From NCBI RefSeq assembly GCF_905171765.1, contig NC_053390.1, positions 306,904,984 through 306,968,983 on the forward strand: a DNA stretch of 64,000 nucleotides, in the 5' to 3' direction. Under the pieces are notes generated by a model. The model was not told the origin of the DNA and ran no database searches. It was given only the letters and a program-made list of their open reading frames with translations. This DNA is from Bufo bufo. Taxonomy: Eukaryota > Chordata > Amphibia > Anura > Bufonidae. Within the stretch, counting starts at the first letter, position 1, and every line of letters begins with the position of its first letter. The position numbers were made by a program, and so were the translations under genes. Shown here piece after piece: positions 19,375 to 31,827 of this stretch.

Positions 19375-22300
19375 CAGTATATCTTTCACTAGATTTGCAG
19401 ACCCTCGCCCTCTACTACCTGTTGTATACATTTCTCTTCATCTTCTATTTTCAACTCATTGTCACTCTCCTTGCTTTTTTCCTGTTGTGTGTTTTGCTCA
19501 TTTCCTTTGCCTGACATGACCTGCTCTAGTTTCCAGTCGTTCTGCATCTGGACACTGTTTTGTTCGCTCTAAATTCATTTCTGGCTTGGCACATAGTTCG
19601 TTGTAATTTCTTTTGTGTCTTTTATTCTTTTCTTTCAGTCCACTTCTTCTTGCCTTCCACTGTATTGCACTTATTGAGTACAATGTTTCGAGAGCTATAC
19701 TTTATTTATTGCATTTCTTTACATTTTCCCAATTTTTATTGCTTTTTATCTGTTTGGGAGCCTTGACTTGCTCATTGCTTTGGAGTCCCTCATTTCTAAT
19801 TCTGGCCCTGTTCCAGTACCACAGAGTCCCTATATTAAATTCCCGAGTCAGGTTTTCTTTGATTTTCAAAAGATCAGCAAGGGAGACTTTAGAATCCCTG
19901 CGGTGGCTGTATGGCTTGGCAGGTGGGCTGATCATTTAGAAGGGTCTTGGCTCTGTTGGGGGTAGCCATGTCTAGTCTCATTTCCTGGATGTGGTTTTGT
20001 ATGCTTCAAGTAGAAATGGTGATGAACTAGCTGAAAAAAGTCCCAAGAAAGGAGGAAGTGGGAAGGAAAACTGTGTGCTCATGACAGTGATATACTTATT
20101 TTTGGAATAAGAATACTAAGTAAAAGCTCTACTTGCCTGTTTCACAATCAAATCTAATTGTATGGAAAAAAAACTTGCTTTGTCTGAAAAAAAAAAACTA
20201 ATGAAAACCATAAATTGCATTTTCAATATGCCATTTATATCAATGAAAGCAAATTAATTAATTGCTGATATGTAATTGTCTTCATAACCAAGCATGACGA
20301 TCCATAACTGAGGCTGCCATGTAGCCCATACAGAGGAACCCAATTTGGCCAATCTCTAGGAGCATGTCTCCTCATCACAGGCTACAAGATCCAATATAAC
20401 ATCCTATATATCCTCAGTTTCCTATTAACATGCATTTTTGGCATGGCTAAGCATATGGGTTATCTCAGTAGAAGAATAAGCATGTCTGGTGCCTGTTATC
20501 TTTAGGGAAAACAAACACTGGGAAGTAAGAATCCATCTGACAGATTCAGGCTCCATAGACAATACATTGTCATGGGATCACTGGGATATGCAAAAAAATA
20601 AGAAATGTCAATGGCCATCATTCTAGTTCCATGGTAAACTCGATGAACTGAGCTGTGCTCATTAGCTATGTACAATCCTAAAAGGATGCAGCTTCATTGC
20701 AGTATCGCAGTATGACGAATCCTACTTAACAGACCATGGCTGTCCCCAGAGACAGGCTTGGCATTTCTGGGGCCCCAAGCAAAGTTTAGTTCTGGGAGCC
20801 CTAAACAGGACAGCCAGCCAGCCAGGGATCACTGCATGTAAGTGCAGCGGTCTCCTCCACTGTGCGAGCAGCTGACCGTGAAGGAACGCATTCTTAAGGG
20901 GATCTGCTGCTCATTGCAGCAGATTGTGTAAATGCACCTTAAGGATTGGTCATCAATCTTAGAAAACCCCTTTAAGAAACCTCTACCCAGTGTCTGTAAA
21001 AATGGATCTGTGATATTTTTGAAGCTGGAGAAGCTTGTTCAGGTAGGTTGTTGTAAATGTAATTATCATTGTGCACTTCCAGTAAGCACCGGTAATGTGC
21101 TCATATTGTATCATTATCTTTCATTTAGAATTTTACATTTTGTTCTTAATAATTTTGTCTGTCCGTGATGTGGTAGCCCTGCTGTAGGTCATGACTTGTT
21201 GCCTTATGCTAACTTTGGTACCGGCCCTGCGGCCTTGCAGACTCTGTAATCATGTCACTCCTTGTGCTTTTCTCCATCTGTAATTATAAATTCACATCTA
21301 CGCCTTAAAGGCTTTCTCATGTTGTTCCAGAGGCTTCCATGCCTTGGGACTGCTTGACCTCTCTGCTCTGGACTCTCCCAAAGTCACCAGTGCCAGACTC
21401 TAACTGTATGCTCACCTCAGCATGTGGAGGTCGTCTCTCAACGTAATCATTCTTCCATAAACCACTGTATGGATCCAGATCCAGTAGAACTGCCTGTATG
21501 TCATTATCTGAATCATGATTGCTGTGCGTAATTGAGGTTACAGCAGAATTCCTCAGCAGTGCAATAATATGCTGGCTAGTCCTCAAAACCCCAAATGGAG
21601 ATTAACAGTTAATATCGGCCATCCCCGAAATAATAAGTTCTTAGAGTGAAAGTAAGAGCCTCTAATCTCCACTATCTCTGTGCCTTTGTCTATGTGATAA
21701 ATGCATTGGGGAATCAAGAATCTGCCTTCGTGTCCCTTTTCCATTTTCCTATCCAAATTTTGTAGTTCTGCCCTCCCTCTGGTTCTCCCCTTTCTATATA
21801 ACTCTGTGCCTCAACCCCCCTTCTCTCTTTTCTTCCCTGTCGTTCTCTTTGTTTTGTAATGTTGGAATCACGAGTTAGGATAGCTCTGTTTCCATTTTCT
21901 GTGGAATGTTGGCAGCTTTTGTGATCACAGGACCCAGACCCCTGGCCAGGAAGAGGAGAGGAGGGGAGGGGAAGAGTAGTGCTAGCAGAGGAGGAAGGCT
22001 TATGGGAGAAAGAAAGACAGGAAGAAATCAATGATGGAATAAAGCAGGACAGACATTTGTAGAAAAAGGAAATGATAACACAGCTGAATAAATCTCCCCG
22101 GTCTCCAAGCATGTGTTATACCTTTTCTATTTTAGTTATGATACATTACACAAGTTCACATGGAGACATATAGTAAAACCAACATCCCAATTATAAAACT
22201 GCGTAGTATTGCTATCTCTACTGCCAGAATTGTACTATAAAAACATGGTCTAATAGCTTTAAAGGGATGCACGGTTTCTGTAAGAGACCAGACAATGCTG

Positions 22301-22906
22301 GGGAAAAGCCTGCAGTAAATAATTCAACAGTACTTACCTTGCAGATCCAGCATCACTGCTTTAGTTCTCCAAGTCGGGCTCTGTTAACCTGGCTGCAGCA
22401 GTGATGTCAAATCAACAATAGGTGACTGCTGCCGCCAATCACTGGCCTCAGCGGTCAGTGATCGGCTGCTGTGGTCACCTGTTGTCAATATGACATCACC
22501 ACTGAAACTGGGTGAACAGGGCCCAACCAGGAGAAATGGAGTGGCAACTCGAGATCTGCACGTTATTTCCAAGCATGACTGCAGAGAACCATAAGATCAG
22601 CCACATAATCACAATTTCCTCCCACTTCCCATAAAGAAGAAATGACTACTAACTAAAACTTTTTTGTTGGATGAGGGTTGGTTACAGCTTTATTAATTTC
22701 ACCAATATTTGAAATTAATGTTAACCAAAAACATGACGAAACAGGAGGGGGGTCAAACACCGTCTCCCAGTGGGCAAGTCCGCCTTCTCTTCTGTTCTAT
22801 ACTTTCATAACCATCAACCACCAGCTGTGACTGGGATGCAAACACGATCCCAGTAAAATGAACAAAATGAAGTAAGTGAACAATGACAGGATAAACCACA
22901 ATAATA
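19375..22906. other. Unclassified 3.5-kb stretch, no gene seen
   Basis: I see no conserved coding frame, RNA gene or clear transposon boundary here. Low-grade signals: 20760-20945 resembles part of the insert at 24708-25058 (gaaggaacgc, gcagcagattgtg), and is probably an old MITE fragment. A TTTAAAGGGATGC at 22258-22270 resembles a T2-MITE end without a found partner. The G/A-rich tract at 21940-22080 gives an open frame on the minus strand with no recognisable domain. Confidence 0.4.
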
Positions 22907-23123
22907 CACTGACGAGCAAAAGAGTAACAATGTTTTGAACTTTTGACTTTCAGGCTCCATATCTCACCATCCGCTACAGCATCGAACGTGAGACTCCCAT
23001 CATTTTATAGACTAACATCTTGGCTATCTCATACATAAATTGAACTTGCAACTATTTAGCATATGATTAGTTATGCAGATTCTTATTATGTAACTGCATT
23101 GTTACTGTTTTGCTCCTAAAATT

Positions 23124-23554
23124 CTAAATTGTAATTTTTCTTATTTTGTAAATCCACCTTTGGCTTTCAACACTGCCTGAACCCTTCATGGCATGCTCTC
23201 GACTCTCCATCAGATTCAAGCATGTCTTGACTAAAATCTGTTCCCAGGTCTCTTCTACACGTTCCCAATGTTTGTGCATACTGGTTGACTCACTTGGGTA
23301 ATAATACAGCTTTTTCTTCAACTCTACCCACAAGTGTTCGATTGGGTTGAGGTCTGTGGGAGACAATCCATGACCACTACTTCATTGTCATTAAACCATT
23401 TCTTTGCCAATCTTGACTTATACTTTGGGTCATTGTCCTGCTGAAACACTATGTTGTCCTTTTCATTCTCATAGTACTCAAGTATACAAAGTAACTCGTC
23501 TTGTAGGATACTCACAAACAGCTCAGCATTGAGACCACCATTGATCCTGGTCAA
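23124..23554 (-). pseudogene. Tc1-like transposase, C-terminal relic
   Basis: Two overlapping frames encode the end of a DDE transposase: GGLNAELFVSILQDEL, IVFQQDNDPKYKSRLAKKWF (the second catalytic Asp in QDNDPK), then after a frame break DLNPIEHLWVELKKKL with the third acidic residue in NPIEH. The N-terminal DNA-binding domain and the first Asp are missing. It lies on the minus strand inside TA-flanked inverted repeats. Confidence 0.85.
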
Positions 23555-23624
23555 TTATCCAACGCATTTTGCTGTGAAACAACACTATATCATCAGGCTT
23601 CGTCCACCAAATTTTCTTCATGGC

Positions 23625-23695
23625 TGCTCCTGGATTTGAACCAGTGACCTTTCGCTTGGGAATCAACCTAATGACACACTGAGCTATTAGGGAAT
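23625..23695 (-). tRNA. tRNA-like pseudogene or tRNA-derived SINE head inside the Tc1 element
   Basis: On the minus strand, TAGCTCAGTGTG resembles a tRNA A box, and GGTTCAAATCC matches a B box ~35 bases on. The T arm pairs well (CTGG-TTCAAAT-CCAG), but the acceptor ends do not pair (TTCCCTA against GGAGCA) and the D arm is degenerate. No functional anticodon can be assigned. It fits a decayed tRNA or the head of a tRNA-derived SINE. Confidence 0.45.
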
Positions 23696-23939
23696 GTAAG
23701 AAGAAAAAGATTGTTCCACCACCACGAGCAAAACAGTAACAATGCCGTTACATGACAAGAATTTGCATAACTAATCATATGCTACGTAGTTGCAAGTCCA
23801 ATTTATGTATAAGATAGTCAAGATGATTGTCTATAAAATTATGGTAGCCTCAGGTTCGAAGCTGTAGTGGATGGTATGGAGATATGGAGCTCGATAGTCA
23901 AAAGTTCAAATAATTGTTACCCTTTTGCTCGTCAGTGTA

Positions 23940-24281
23940 TATATAACCAGGGTGGGAAGGACCAGTGTCCTGACAGGCACCGGAGAAAGAGGCTGGAACC
24001 ATGTACTGCTCCTCTCCACCCGCAACTTAAAATGGCCTCTATGAGATTGGTAAATAAAGTCGAGGGCAAGAACTCCTCTGTGGGCTGGCTCAAACGGCAA
24101 GTAAGGATGACCCCTTGAACGAACTGCCCCTTAACGCTGTAGGACATTTATTAACCCTTCAGATGCTGTCTCCTGAAGTCAAAGGCACCTTTGCTATGCA
24201 CTATTGTGTCTATTAGACTGAGCAGAACCATAAGAACACCCACATAATCACAGTGTCCTGCTGTTTCCCATAAAAAAAGAC
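23940..24281. repeat. Copy of an unnamed repeat also at 32650-32845 and 39813-39900
   Basis: Shared landmarks are CACCGGAGAAAGAGGC, AATGGCCTCTATGAGATTGG, and CATTTATTAACCCTTCAGATG followed by GTCTCCTG and GTCAAAGGCACCTT. The second copy is split by a MITE and an L1, which this copy lacks, so it serves as the empty-site reference. Its family is unknown. Confidence 0.65.
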
Positions 24282-26690
24282 ATGACAGGATTTATTGCGT
24301 ATGAGACTCCAGATTTGGCGATGAAGGTTTGTTTTATTTATTCTGAAAAATGTGCCTTATATGTCATGAGAAATTTGTCTGCTGATCTCTTCCTAGGATT
24401 ACCCTGGTTGAGGGTACATAGTCCTGTCTTTAATCAGAGTATTGGGGAATTAGTAAAGTGGTGTCCCCAGTGCTCTAATCATTGCATTTCTATCCAGCTC
24501 TCTGGTCTGGAATTAGAGGAAGTTCAGTTACCAGAATATATGAAGGATTTTCTGATTTTTTTTTTCTCCAAAAAGGCATCTGAGACCTTGCCTCGGCATC
24601 GTGATTATGACTGTGCTATATAACTTGTAGCTGGTGCCGAGTTCCCTAAGGGCAAAAATGTTTAATCTTTCTGGACCTGAAAGACAGGCTATGAAAGATT
24701 ATATTTAGTTTGTATTACACTAGCAGATTTTATGCCAGATGATCGCTAACGAGTGTTCGTAATAATGCTTGTTAGCGATCATTTGGCAGTGTAATACTGC
24801 CACTGATTACTCGCTCGTTCATCAGGCAATCGTGATCTTTCAGCATGCTGGAAGATCATGATTTCCAGCAGCAGATTGTGCTGTCTAATCACGATCTGCT
24901 GCCGGCAAATAACTAGACTGCATGGGGACAAGTGATGGCATAATGCTCGCTCCTCCTCATGATGTGGAGGAGATCGCTGTATGTAATAGCAGTGGTCTTC
25001 TCCGCTAGCATGCATGCGATTACCGAGAAGGAACGCTTCCCTCCCGATAGTCGCCTAGGTTCTTTTTTGTTGTGAAAAAATATGGTGGTTTATGCCCTTG
25101 TATCGACTATAGGGAATTAAATAAAATCACAGTCAGGAACCAGTATCCTCTTTCCCTTATTAGTGATATTTTTAATAAAATTTTGGCTCAGTGGTTTTCT
25201 AAGTTTGAATTGATTCTAATTTGATTAGAATATGGGAGGGGAACGAATGGAAGATAGCATTCAATACCCCTGAAGGGCATTTTGAATACCTTATTAATGG
25301 CCTTCGGGCTGTGTAATGCCCCAGCAGATGTTCTTCATCAATTCCTAGGTCTTGCTGCTGTTATCTATATGGTTGATATTTTATTTTTTTCTTCTGACTG
25401 GGTTTCACGTGTTATGCATGTGAGAAAGGTTCTGCAAAAAAAAGAGAAAATCAGCTGTTTGCTAAATTCAGTAAATGTGTTTTTGGTGTAAGAGAAGTCT
25501 CTTTCCTGGGTTATATACTGTCTCTTCAAAATTTTATATGGATCCCGCCTAAGTGCAAGTTGAGATTCCCTTCAAGCCCATCAAAGATTTCTTGGGTTTG
25601 CAAATTATTATAGAAAATGTATTTAAAATGTTCCCATCATTGCCAAGCCGCCTACTGATTTAACTAGGAAAGGGGTGGATCTAATACATTGGTCTCCTGA
25701 TGCCCTGTCTGCTTTTGACACTCTGAAGGAGAGTTTCATTTGTGCTTCTATTCTTATTCAGTCTGATGTTACCAAGCAATTAATTGTTGGAGTGGATGCT
25801 TCAGAGACTGGAGTAGGGGCTGTTTTGTTGCAGGGGTCTGACTCATTTAAAACCATGTGCCTTCTTTTCAAGAATATTTTCCACTGCGGAGGGGAATTAT
25901 GATCTTGGCAATCTTGAATTATTAGCCATCAAAAGGCCATTTGTGGAATGGCATCATTTCCTTGAAGGGGCTAGTCAACAAATAATCGTACTCACGAATC
26001 TAAAGAATTTGATGTATCTTGATAGTGTCAACTGCTTGAATCCGAGACAAGCATGTTGGGGCTTGTTTTTTTAACCGGTTTAATTTTATTGTTACTTATT
26101 GTCCTGGCTCTGGTACCGTCAAAATGGATGCTTTATCGTGTAGTTTTTGGTTCTTGTGATTATATTGATTCTGACACTGATTCTATTGATTCTAACCCTG
26201 TTTTCATAATGGAAAAAGTAGCGGAGTCTGCTATCAACAATCAAGTCAGCTCCTCTAGTGGCATGTCACCTTCCTATTGTAAGTATGCATTTAATCTGCG
26301 TTTTTCTTCTGTATCTGAGTAAAATTCTGTGAGTCCTGCGATGGATGCCATAATAAATTCTGTGCAGAGTTTGGGCCTTGGCTCGCAAGAGCCTGGAAAA
26401 ACTCAAAGCATCCAGTAAGAACAAGCCAGTAAGAAACATTCATTGGGTCCAAATTTTGTTCTGGGGGAACTTTCCACTAAGAATTTATGCCTTAGGATCC
26501 CTTCTGGTAAAATCACTCCTAAGTTTATTGGCCCATATAAGATCACCTCTGTTATAAACCTGGTCTTTCAGTCTTCAATTGCCATCCTAGTTCAGAATAC
26601 ATAATACTTTCCATAAATCATTGCTCAAGAAATACATTCCTCCGGTGATTCCTCCAGCTAAACCTCCTGATCCAGTTGTAATCCCTGCAA
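24282..26690 (+). pseudogene. Gypsy (chromovirus-like) protease/RT/RNase H remnants
   Basis: The first frame (24282-24623) holds DLFLGLPWLRVHSPVFN and a CPQCSNHC stretch, then FFSKKASETLPRHRDYDCAI, the protease-to-RT junction typical of Sushi-type chromoviruses. After the insert, RT continues with [20 protein letters not shown] and [11 protein letters not shown]. Then come [10 protein letters not shown] and VIYMVDILFF, where the usual YxDD catalytic pair has become MVD. RNase H shows [16 protein letters not shown] (25790-25840). Numerous stops and frameshifts are present. Confidence 0.8.
24708..25058. mobile_element. MITE-like insert in the chromovirus RT
   Basis: About 350 bp separate the two halves of the reverse transcriptase. 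Inside are hairpins: GATCGCTAACGAGTGTTCG with its inverse, GCATGCTGGAAGATCATGATT and AGCAGCAGATTGTG/CACGATCTGCTGC. Part is related to 20820-20940. No open frame and no precise TSD were found. Confidence 0.5.
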
Positions 26691-26694
26691 CGCG

Positions 26695-27202
26695 TGTGTC
26701 CTGGGGTATATTATCAGTGGACTGATTAGCTCAGCTGCTCTATTACTGTGTACTAGTGTTTCTGATTAATGGAGTGCGGAGTCATGTGGACCTATCAGTT
26801 TTTGATCCAGGCACTTGGTGCTCTATTTAAATGCCTTCCTGGCCATACACCTTTGCTAGTAATAGTCTTGTTTGGCTCACTAGCTAGGTTCCTTGTTCCT
26901 CATTCCTCTTTCAGTTATTGATATCCTGTGTTTCTGACCTCACCTTGTCTTATGACCACTCTCTATCTCCTGTTCTGGTACTGCATAGCCTGTCTGGTTC
27001 TGACCCATATCTGACAACTGGTATTGTGTTTGTCTGTGTCTGCACTTTAGTAGCGTAGGAACAGTCAACCAGCTGCGGTCTAGCCATTTGGTCTTGTACT
27101 GCAAGTAGGTAGGGACAGTAGGGGATTTCAGTCCAGAGCCTTACTGTTCTTGTCAGTATCTACTCTACTGATGTCACAGGACTACTGCTCAATAAGGACA
27201 CA
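26695..27202 (+). mobile_element. 3' LTR of the chromovirus-type element
   Basis: A 508-bp segment starts TGTGTCCTGGGG and ends AAGGACACA, giving 7-bp inverted ends. A TATTTAAA-like box at 26821-26830 could be its promoter. It follows the C-terminal pol remnant directly. Confidence 0.65.
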
Positions 27203-27304
27203 CTGGGCTCTCCACACGAAGGGGGGATCTAGACACCTCTACCTAAAATGTAAAGTCTTGGAATGACAAATGTGTATGCGAACCAATCCATTGGCCACAA
27301 TTAC

Positions 27305-30118
27305 ATCCATAGAAACAGAAACATAGAATGTGTCGGCAGATAAGAACCATTTGGCCCATCTTGTCTGCCCAATATACTGAATACTATGAATAGCCCCTGG
27401 CCCTATCTTATATGAAGGATGGCCTTATGCCTATCCTATGCATGCCTAAACTCCTTCACTGTATTTGCATCTACCACTTCTGCAGGAAGGCTATTCCATG
27501 CATCCACTACTCTCTCAGTAAAGTAATACTTATTGATATTACTTTTAAACCTTTGCCCCTCTAATTTAAAACTATGTCCTCTTGTAGCAGTTTTTCTTCT
27601 TTTAAATATTCTCTCCTCTTTTACTGTGTTGATTCCCTTTCTGTATTTAAAATTTTCTATCACATCCCCTCTGTCTCGTCTTTCTTCCAAGCTATACATG
27701 TTAAGGTCCTTTAATCTTTCCTGGTAAGTTTTATCCTGCAATTAGTGTTGAGCGAACTTCTGTTTTAAGTTCGGCGTCTAAAGTTCAGCTTCCGGTTAGC
27801 GGAGAATCCCGATATGGATTCCGAATTCCGTTGTGGTCCGTGGTAGCGGAATCAATAATCGTCCATTATTGATTCCACTACCACGGACCACAACGGAATT
27901 CGGAATCCATATCGGGATTCTCCGCTAACCGGAAGCCGAACTTTAGACGCCGAACTTAAAACAGAAGTTCGCTCAACGCTACCTGCAATCCATGCACTAG
28001 TTTAGTAGCTCTTCTCTGAACTCTCTTCAAAGTATCGATATCCTTCTGGAGATATGGTCTCCAGTACTGCGCACAATACTCCAAATAAGGTCTCACTAGT
28101 GCTCTGTAGGGCGGCATGAGCACCTCCCTCTTTCTACTGTTAATGCCTCTCCCTATACACCCAAGCATTCTGCTAGCATTCCTGCTGCTCTATGACATTG
28201 TCTGACTACCTTTAAGTCTTCTGAAATAATGACCCCTAAATCCCTTTCCTCAGATACTGAGGTTAGGACTATATCACTGATTTTATATTCTGCACTTGGG
28301 TTTTTACGCCCCAGGTGCATTATCTTGCACTTATCAACATTAAATTTTAGTTGCCAGATTTTTGACCATTCCTTTAGTTTTCCTAAATCCTTTTCCATTT
28401 GGTGTATCCCTCCAGGAACATCAACCCTGTTACAAATCTTTGTGTCATCAGCAAAAAGACACACCTTACCATCGAGGCCTTCTGCAATTTCGCTGATAAA
28501 GATATTAAACAATATGGGTCCCAGAACAGATCCCTGAGGTACCCCACTGGTAACAAGACCATGGTCTCAATATACTCTATTGACTACAACCCTCTGTTGT
28601 CTGTCCCTCAGCCACTGCCTAATCCATTCAACAATATGGGAGTACAAGCTCAAAGACTGCAATTTATTGATAAGCCTTCTATGTGGGACAGTATCAAAAG
28701 CCTTCCTAAAGTCTAGATAAGCGATGTCTACTGCACCTCCGCCATCTATTATTTTAGTCACCCAATCAAAAAAATCAATAAGATTAGCTTGACATGATCT
28801 CCCTGAAGTAAACCCATGCTGTTTTTCATCTTTCAATCCATGGGATTTTAGATGTTCCACAATAATCTCCTTAAGTATGGTTTCCATTAATTTCCCCACT
28901 ATTGATGTCAGGCTTACTGGCCTATAGTTGCCAGATTCCTCCCTACTACCTTTCTTGTGAATGGGCACAACATTTGCTAATTTCCAATCTTTTAGGACGA
29001 CTCATGTTACTAGTGATTGGTTAAATAAATATGTTAATGGTTTTGCTAGTTCACTGCTAAGCTCTTTTAATAGTTTTGGGTGTATCTCATCAGGCACCTG
29101 TGACTTATTTGTATTAATTTTAGACAGCTGACTTAGAACCTCTTCCTCTGTAAAGACACAAGCATCAAAAGATTCATTAGTCTTCCTCCCTAACTGAGGT
29201 CCTTTTCCTTCATTTTCCTTTGTAAAAACTGAACAGAAGTATTCATTAAGGCAGTCCGCTAGTTCTTTATCTTCTTCCATATACCTTCCTTCTTTTGTTT
29301 TTAATTTGGTAATTCCTTGTTTTAGTTTCTTTTTTTCATTTATGTATCTGAAGAATGTCTTATCACCTTTTTTCACTGACTGAGCAAATTTCTCTTCTGC
29401 CTGTGCTTTAGAAGCTCTTATAACTTGCTTGGCCTCTCTCTTCCTAATCTTATACATTTCCCTGTTATCCTCGTTTTTTTATTTTTTTTATCATGACTAA
29501 AGGCTATCTATTCGTTTTTAATGCTTTGGGCCACTTCTGCTGAGTACCACAGTGGTCTCTTCCTTTTTTTTTTTTGCTTTTACTGACTAGCCTAATGCAA
29601 TTATCTGTTGCCTTCAATAGTGCTACTTTTAAGTAGTCCCATTTCTCCTAGACTCCATTGAAACTGTTCCAATTTGATAGGGACTCGTATACCTCTAATC
29701 TAATTTTAGAAAAGTCAGTTTTTCTAAAATCGAAAACTTTTGTTTTTGTGTGGTGTGACTCCCATAATGATAACTTCCCCTTTCAATGTCATTTTAGCTA
29801 TTTCCTCAACTAGTAGATAATCTAATTCTTTGACTTGCCCAGGTGGTCTATATATCACACCTATACGAGTTACCTTATGATAATCAAGCTGCAACGTAAC
29901 CCAAACTGACTCTAAATTGGTCTCGCTAACTTGTATAAAATTAGATTTTTTGCTATCTTTCACATACAGGGCCACCCCTCCCTCTTTCTTGCCTTCCCTG
30001 TCTTTCCTATATAGAGAGAACCCTGGTATTGTTATATCCCAGTCATTACTCCCATTGAACCATGTGTCAGTAACAGTCACTAAACAGCCACTATCCGACC
30101 TGAGAAGGCCCCAGTCAA
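27305..30118 (-). pseudogene. CR1-type LINE, copy 2 (5'-truncated)
   Basis: Order on the minus strand: endonuclease fragment (30080-29724: VTDTWFNGSNDWDITIPGF, GGVALYVKDS), linker (29457-29002), RT (28968-28153: SGNYRPVSLTS, YLDFRKAFDTVPH, FADDTKI, MHLGRKNPS), then the C-terminal domain (RALVRPYLEYCAQYW; ERLKDLNMYSLEERR; AWNSLPAEVVDA). It has frameshifts and stops. The 3' end near 27305 lies in a GGCAGATAAGAACC-type untranslated tail. A hAT-like hairpin interrupts it at 27743-27981. It shows the site occupied by the Gypsy LTR in copy 1 uninterrupted. Confidence 0.9.
27743..27981. mobile_element. 239-bp hairpin MITE, hAT-like
   Basis: The whole element is one near-perfect palindrome with ends TAGTGTTGAGCGAAC and GTTCGCTCAACGCTA and a short central loop near 27862. 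It is flanked by an exact 8-bp duplication, CCTGCAAT (27735-27742, 27982-27989), the TSD length of hAT. Removing element plus one TSD rejoins the CR1 reading frame. Confidence 0.9.
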
Positions 30119-30385
30119 GACTTAGACTGGGGAATCAATTCCCTAACTTATAGGGCACCAAAAAATGCCAGATAGAAATCGGCCCAGAATAGGGCTACCA
30201 CAAATAAGGATGGGCAAACCTGTTCAGTGACTATAATTAACCTAGCAAGTCTTGGCTAATATATTCCTTCTTCCTCCCCTGGCAGACAATGAAAACCTTT
30301 TCAACATCACCTAACCACAGAGGTAAAAATGAAAACTGACCACAGATAACCACCCCTGGGCCACTACTTCAGAAACCTTTGACTC

Positions 30386-30960
30386 TCAGAGCCACATTAA
30401 ATAAGATAAAGTAACAGACAAAAGTTCATCATCAGAATAATTGACAGCTAAAGCCCACCACTCAGACCATACCTTACCATAGCCATTCCATGTAGCAGGT
30501 GCCACCAAGGATTTGACCAAACACATGAGGTAGTCATCAACAAGTCCCACAGGTGTGGGAGGCATGGACAACCCTCTTCTGCTGCATCCTTCAACAAATC
30601 TCAGAACTTCGGCCAATGAAATCAAGAGAGAGCATCGGCTGCTGCACTGTCGACTCCTGGGATGTGGTGGGAACGGAACCATATATTGAAAATCTGAAAT
30701 CCAAACACTTAAGCACTAAATGCCGCAACAAGGCCAACACTGGGAGAGATGAAGAAGACATGTTATTAATACAGTAAACCATGGACATATTATCGGTCCA
30801 AAAACATATCTGTTGGTTTCAAAGAATATGACCCCACAATTCAACAGCTACAACTATAGGAAACATCTCTAACAAAGTCAGTTTAGAACATGACCTGGCT
30901 TAGTCCTAAGAGTCAGTCAGACCAGTGGGCGGACGCACTAATTCATACCAAGAATTGCTC
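30386..30960 (-). pseudogene. DIRS-like retroelement: RNase H end and tyrosine recombinase start
   Basis: On the minus strand the RNase H segment reads LTLLEMFPIVVAVELWG, then CFWTDNMSMVYCINNMSS and LLRHLVLKCLDF, a pattern characteristic of DIRS RNase H. An overlapping frame (30682-30386) continues with AEVLRFVEGCSRRGL and SLVAPATWNGYGKVWSEWW, the SAM-like N-terminus of a DIRS tyrosine recombinase. The catalytic R-H-R-Y part is absent. The CR1 copy adjoins it at ~30118. Confidence 0.72.
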
Positions 30961-31827
30961 CAAAACCTGCCAAGTCCGCCACATCAGTAAAAAGCACCAA
31001 GTCGATATTAAACATCGTCTGAGCCTTTCTGGCTTTGCAGGGAGGGCAAAGATATGGACTTCTGTGTTAGGTCTACTACAGGCAGAGCACTCGTATATGC
31101 TCTTTATTTAAGAGCCAGCAAGCTCTGAGCCTATGGATGGCCACTGACCATTGAACCTTAGATAGGGGGACTGTGGTGGAAAAAGAGGGTTTTTCTGCGC
31201 CATCATATCTCAGCCATATGTTAGTGGCTTTCACTCCTCACCCAATTTCAGTCTACAGCGCCAAGCATCTACGACATTATTTGTCATACCGCCACCAGGC
31301 GTAGCCCCCATGAGACTTATAAGCATTAAAAATGGAGTCCATATAAATTAATAAATCTGAATAAACGTTCAGGGTGTTGTTGACCCATCACGCAACCTAA
31401 GACCGCAAACGTCTGGAGCCAATTACCTATTGAATAAACTATCTTGGGCTGATGATCAAGAATTCTCTCAGAATTGGGCCTACATCCCCTGTCAACCATA
31501 TGCTGTCAACCAACACTAAGTGAGCCCCGTATAAATGCTTGCCCTTACTTTAGTCTCCTGACTTAAGGCAATACCTGACATTGGAGGGGTACCATCAGGT
31601 CCAACTGGAATAACAAGGCCTTAACTGCCAGTAGTAATTCTCTACCCAGGCTGCCTGGACCTCAGGTTCAAATCATCACCAAAAGAAGTAGCCGGAGGAT
31701 TCATTGGAAGAACCGAAGGCGCTGCTTCTGGAACTGTGCCAGCCTGACTGGCCCCATGGGACGAATGTCTGATCAAATGACTAGGCTCCCTCCTCTTGCA
31801 TGATCTCAACCTGCCAGAGCTAGAACT
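30961..31827 (-). pseudogene. Decayed middle of the DIRS-like element
   Basis: This joins the Gag-like frame to the RNase H on the same strand. Translations in all minus frames are full of stops, and I can identify no single RT motif with confidence. Assignment to the element is by position. Confidence 0.4.

Larger units (their letters stand above)
22907..23937 (-). mobile_element. Tc1/mariner element, internally deleted
   Basis: The termini CACTGACGAGCAAAAGAGTAAC and the inverse ...TACCCTTTTGCTCGTCAGTG are flanked by TA (22905-22906, 23938-23939). Subterminal sequence is also inverted: CATATGATTAGTTATGCA near 23059 and 23770. At 1031 bp it is shorter than a complete Tc1. Only the C-terminal half of the transposase remains. 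Confidence 0.85.
24282..27202 (+). mobile_element. Chromovirus-type Ty3/Gypsy element, heavily decayed
   Basis: Pieces of pol run on the plus strand and end at a 3' LTR (26695-27202). Most of the integrase is deleted: RNase H (to ~25900) is followed by ~400 bp of unclear DNA and then by the C-terminal post-integrase segment (26330-26690). No 5' LTR or gag is found. An unrelated 350-bp insert splits the reverse transcriptase. Confidence 0.78.

Noticed and set aside
21714..22112. 132-codon minus-strand frame
   Set aside because: It lies in a purine-rich tract, has no recognisable domain, no splice context and no homolog that I recognise.
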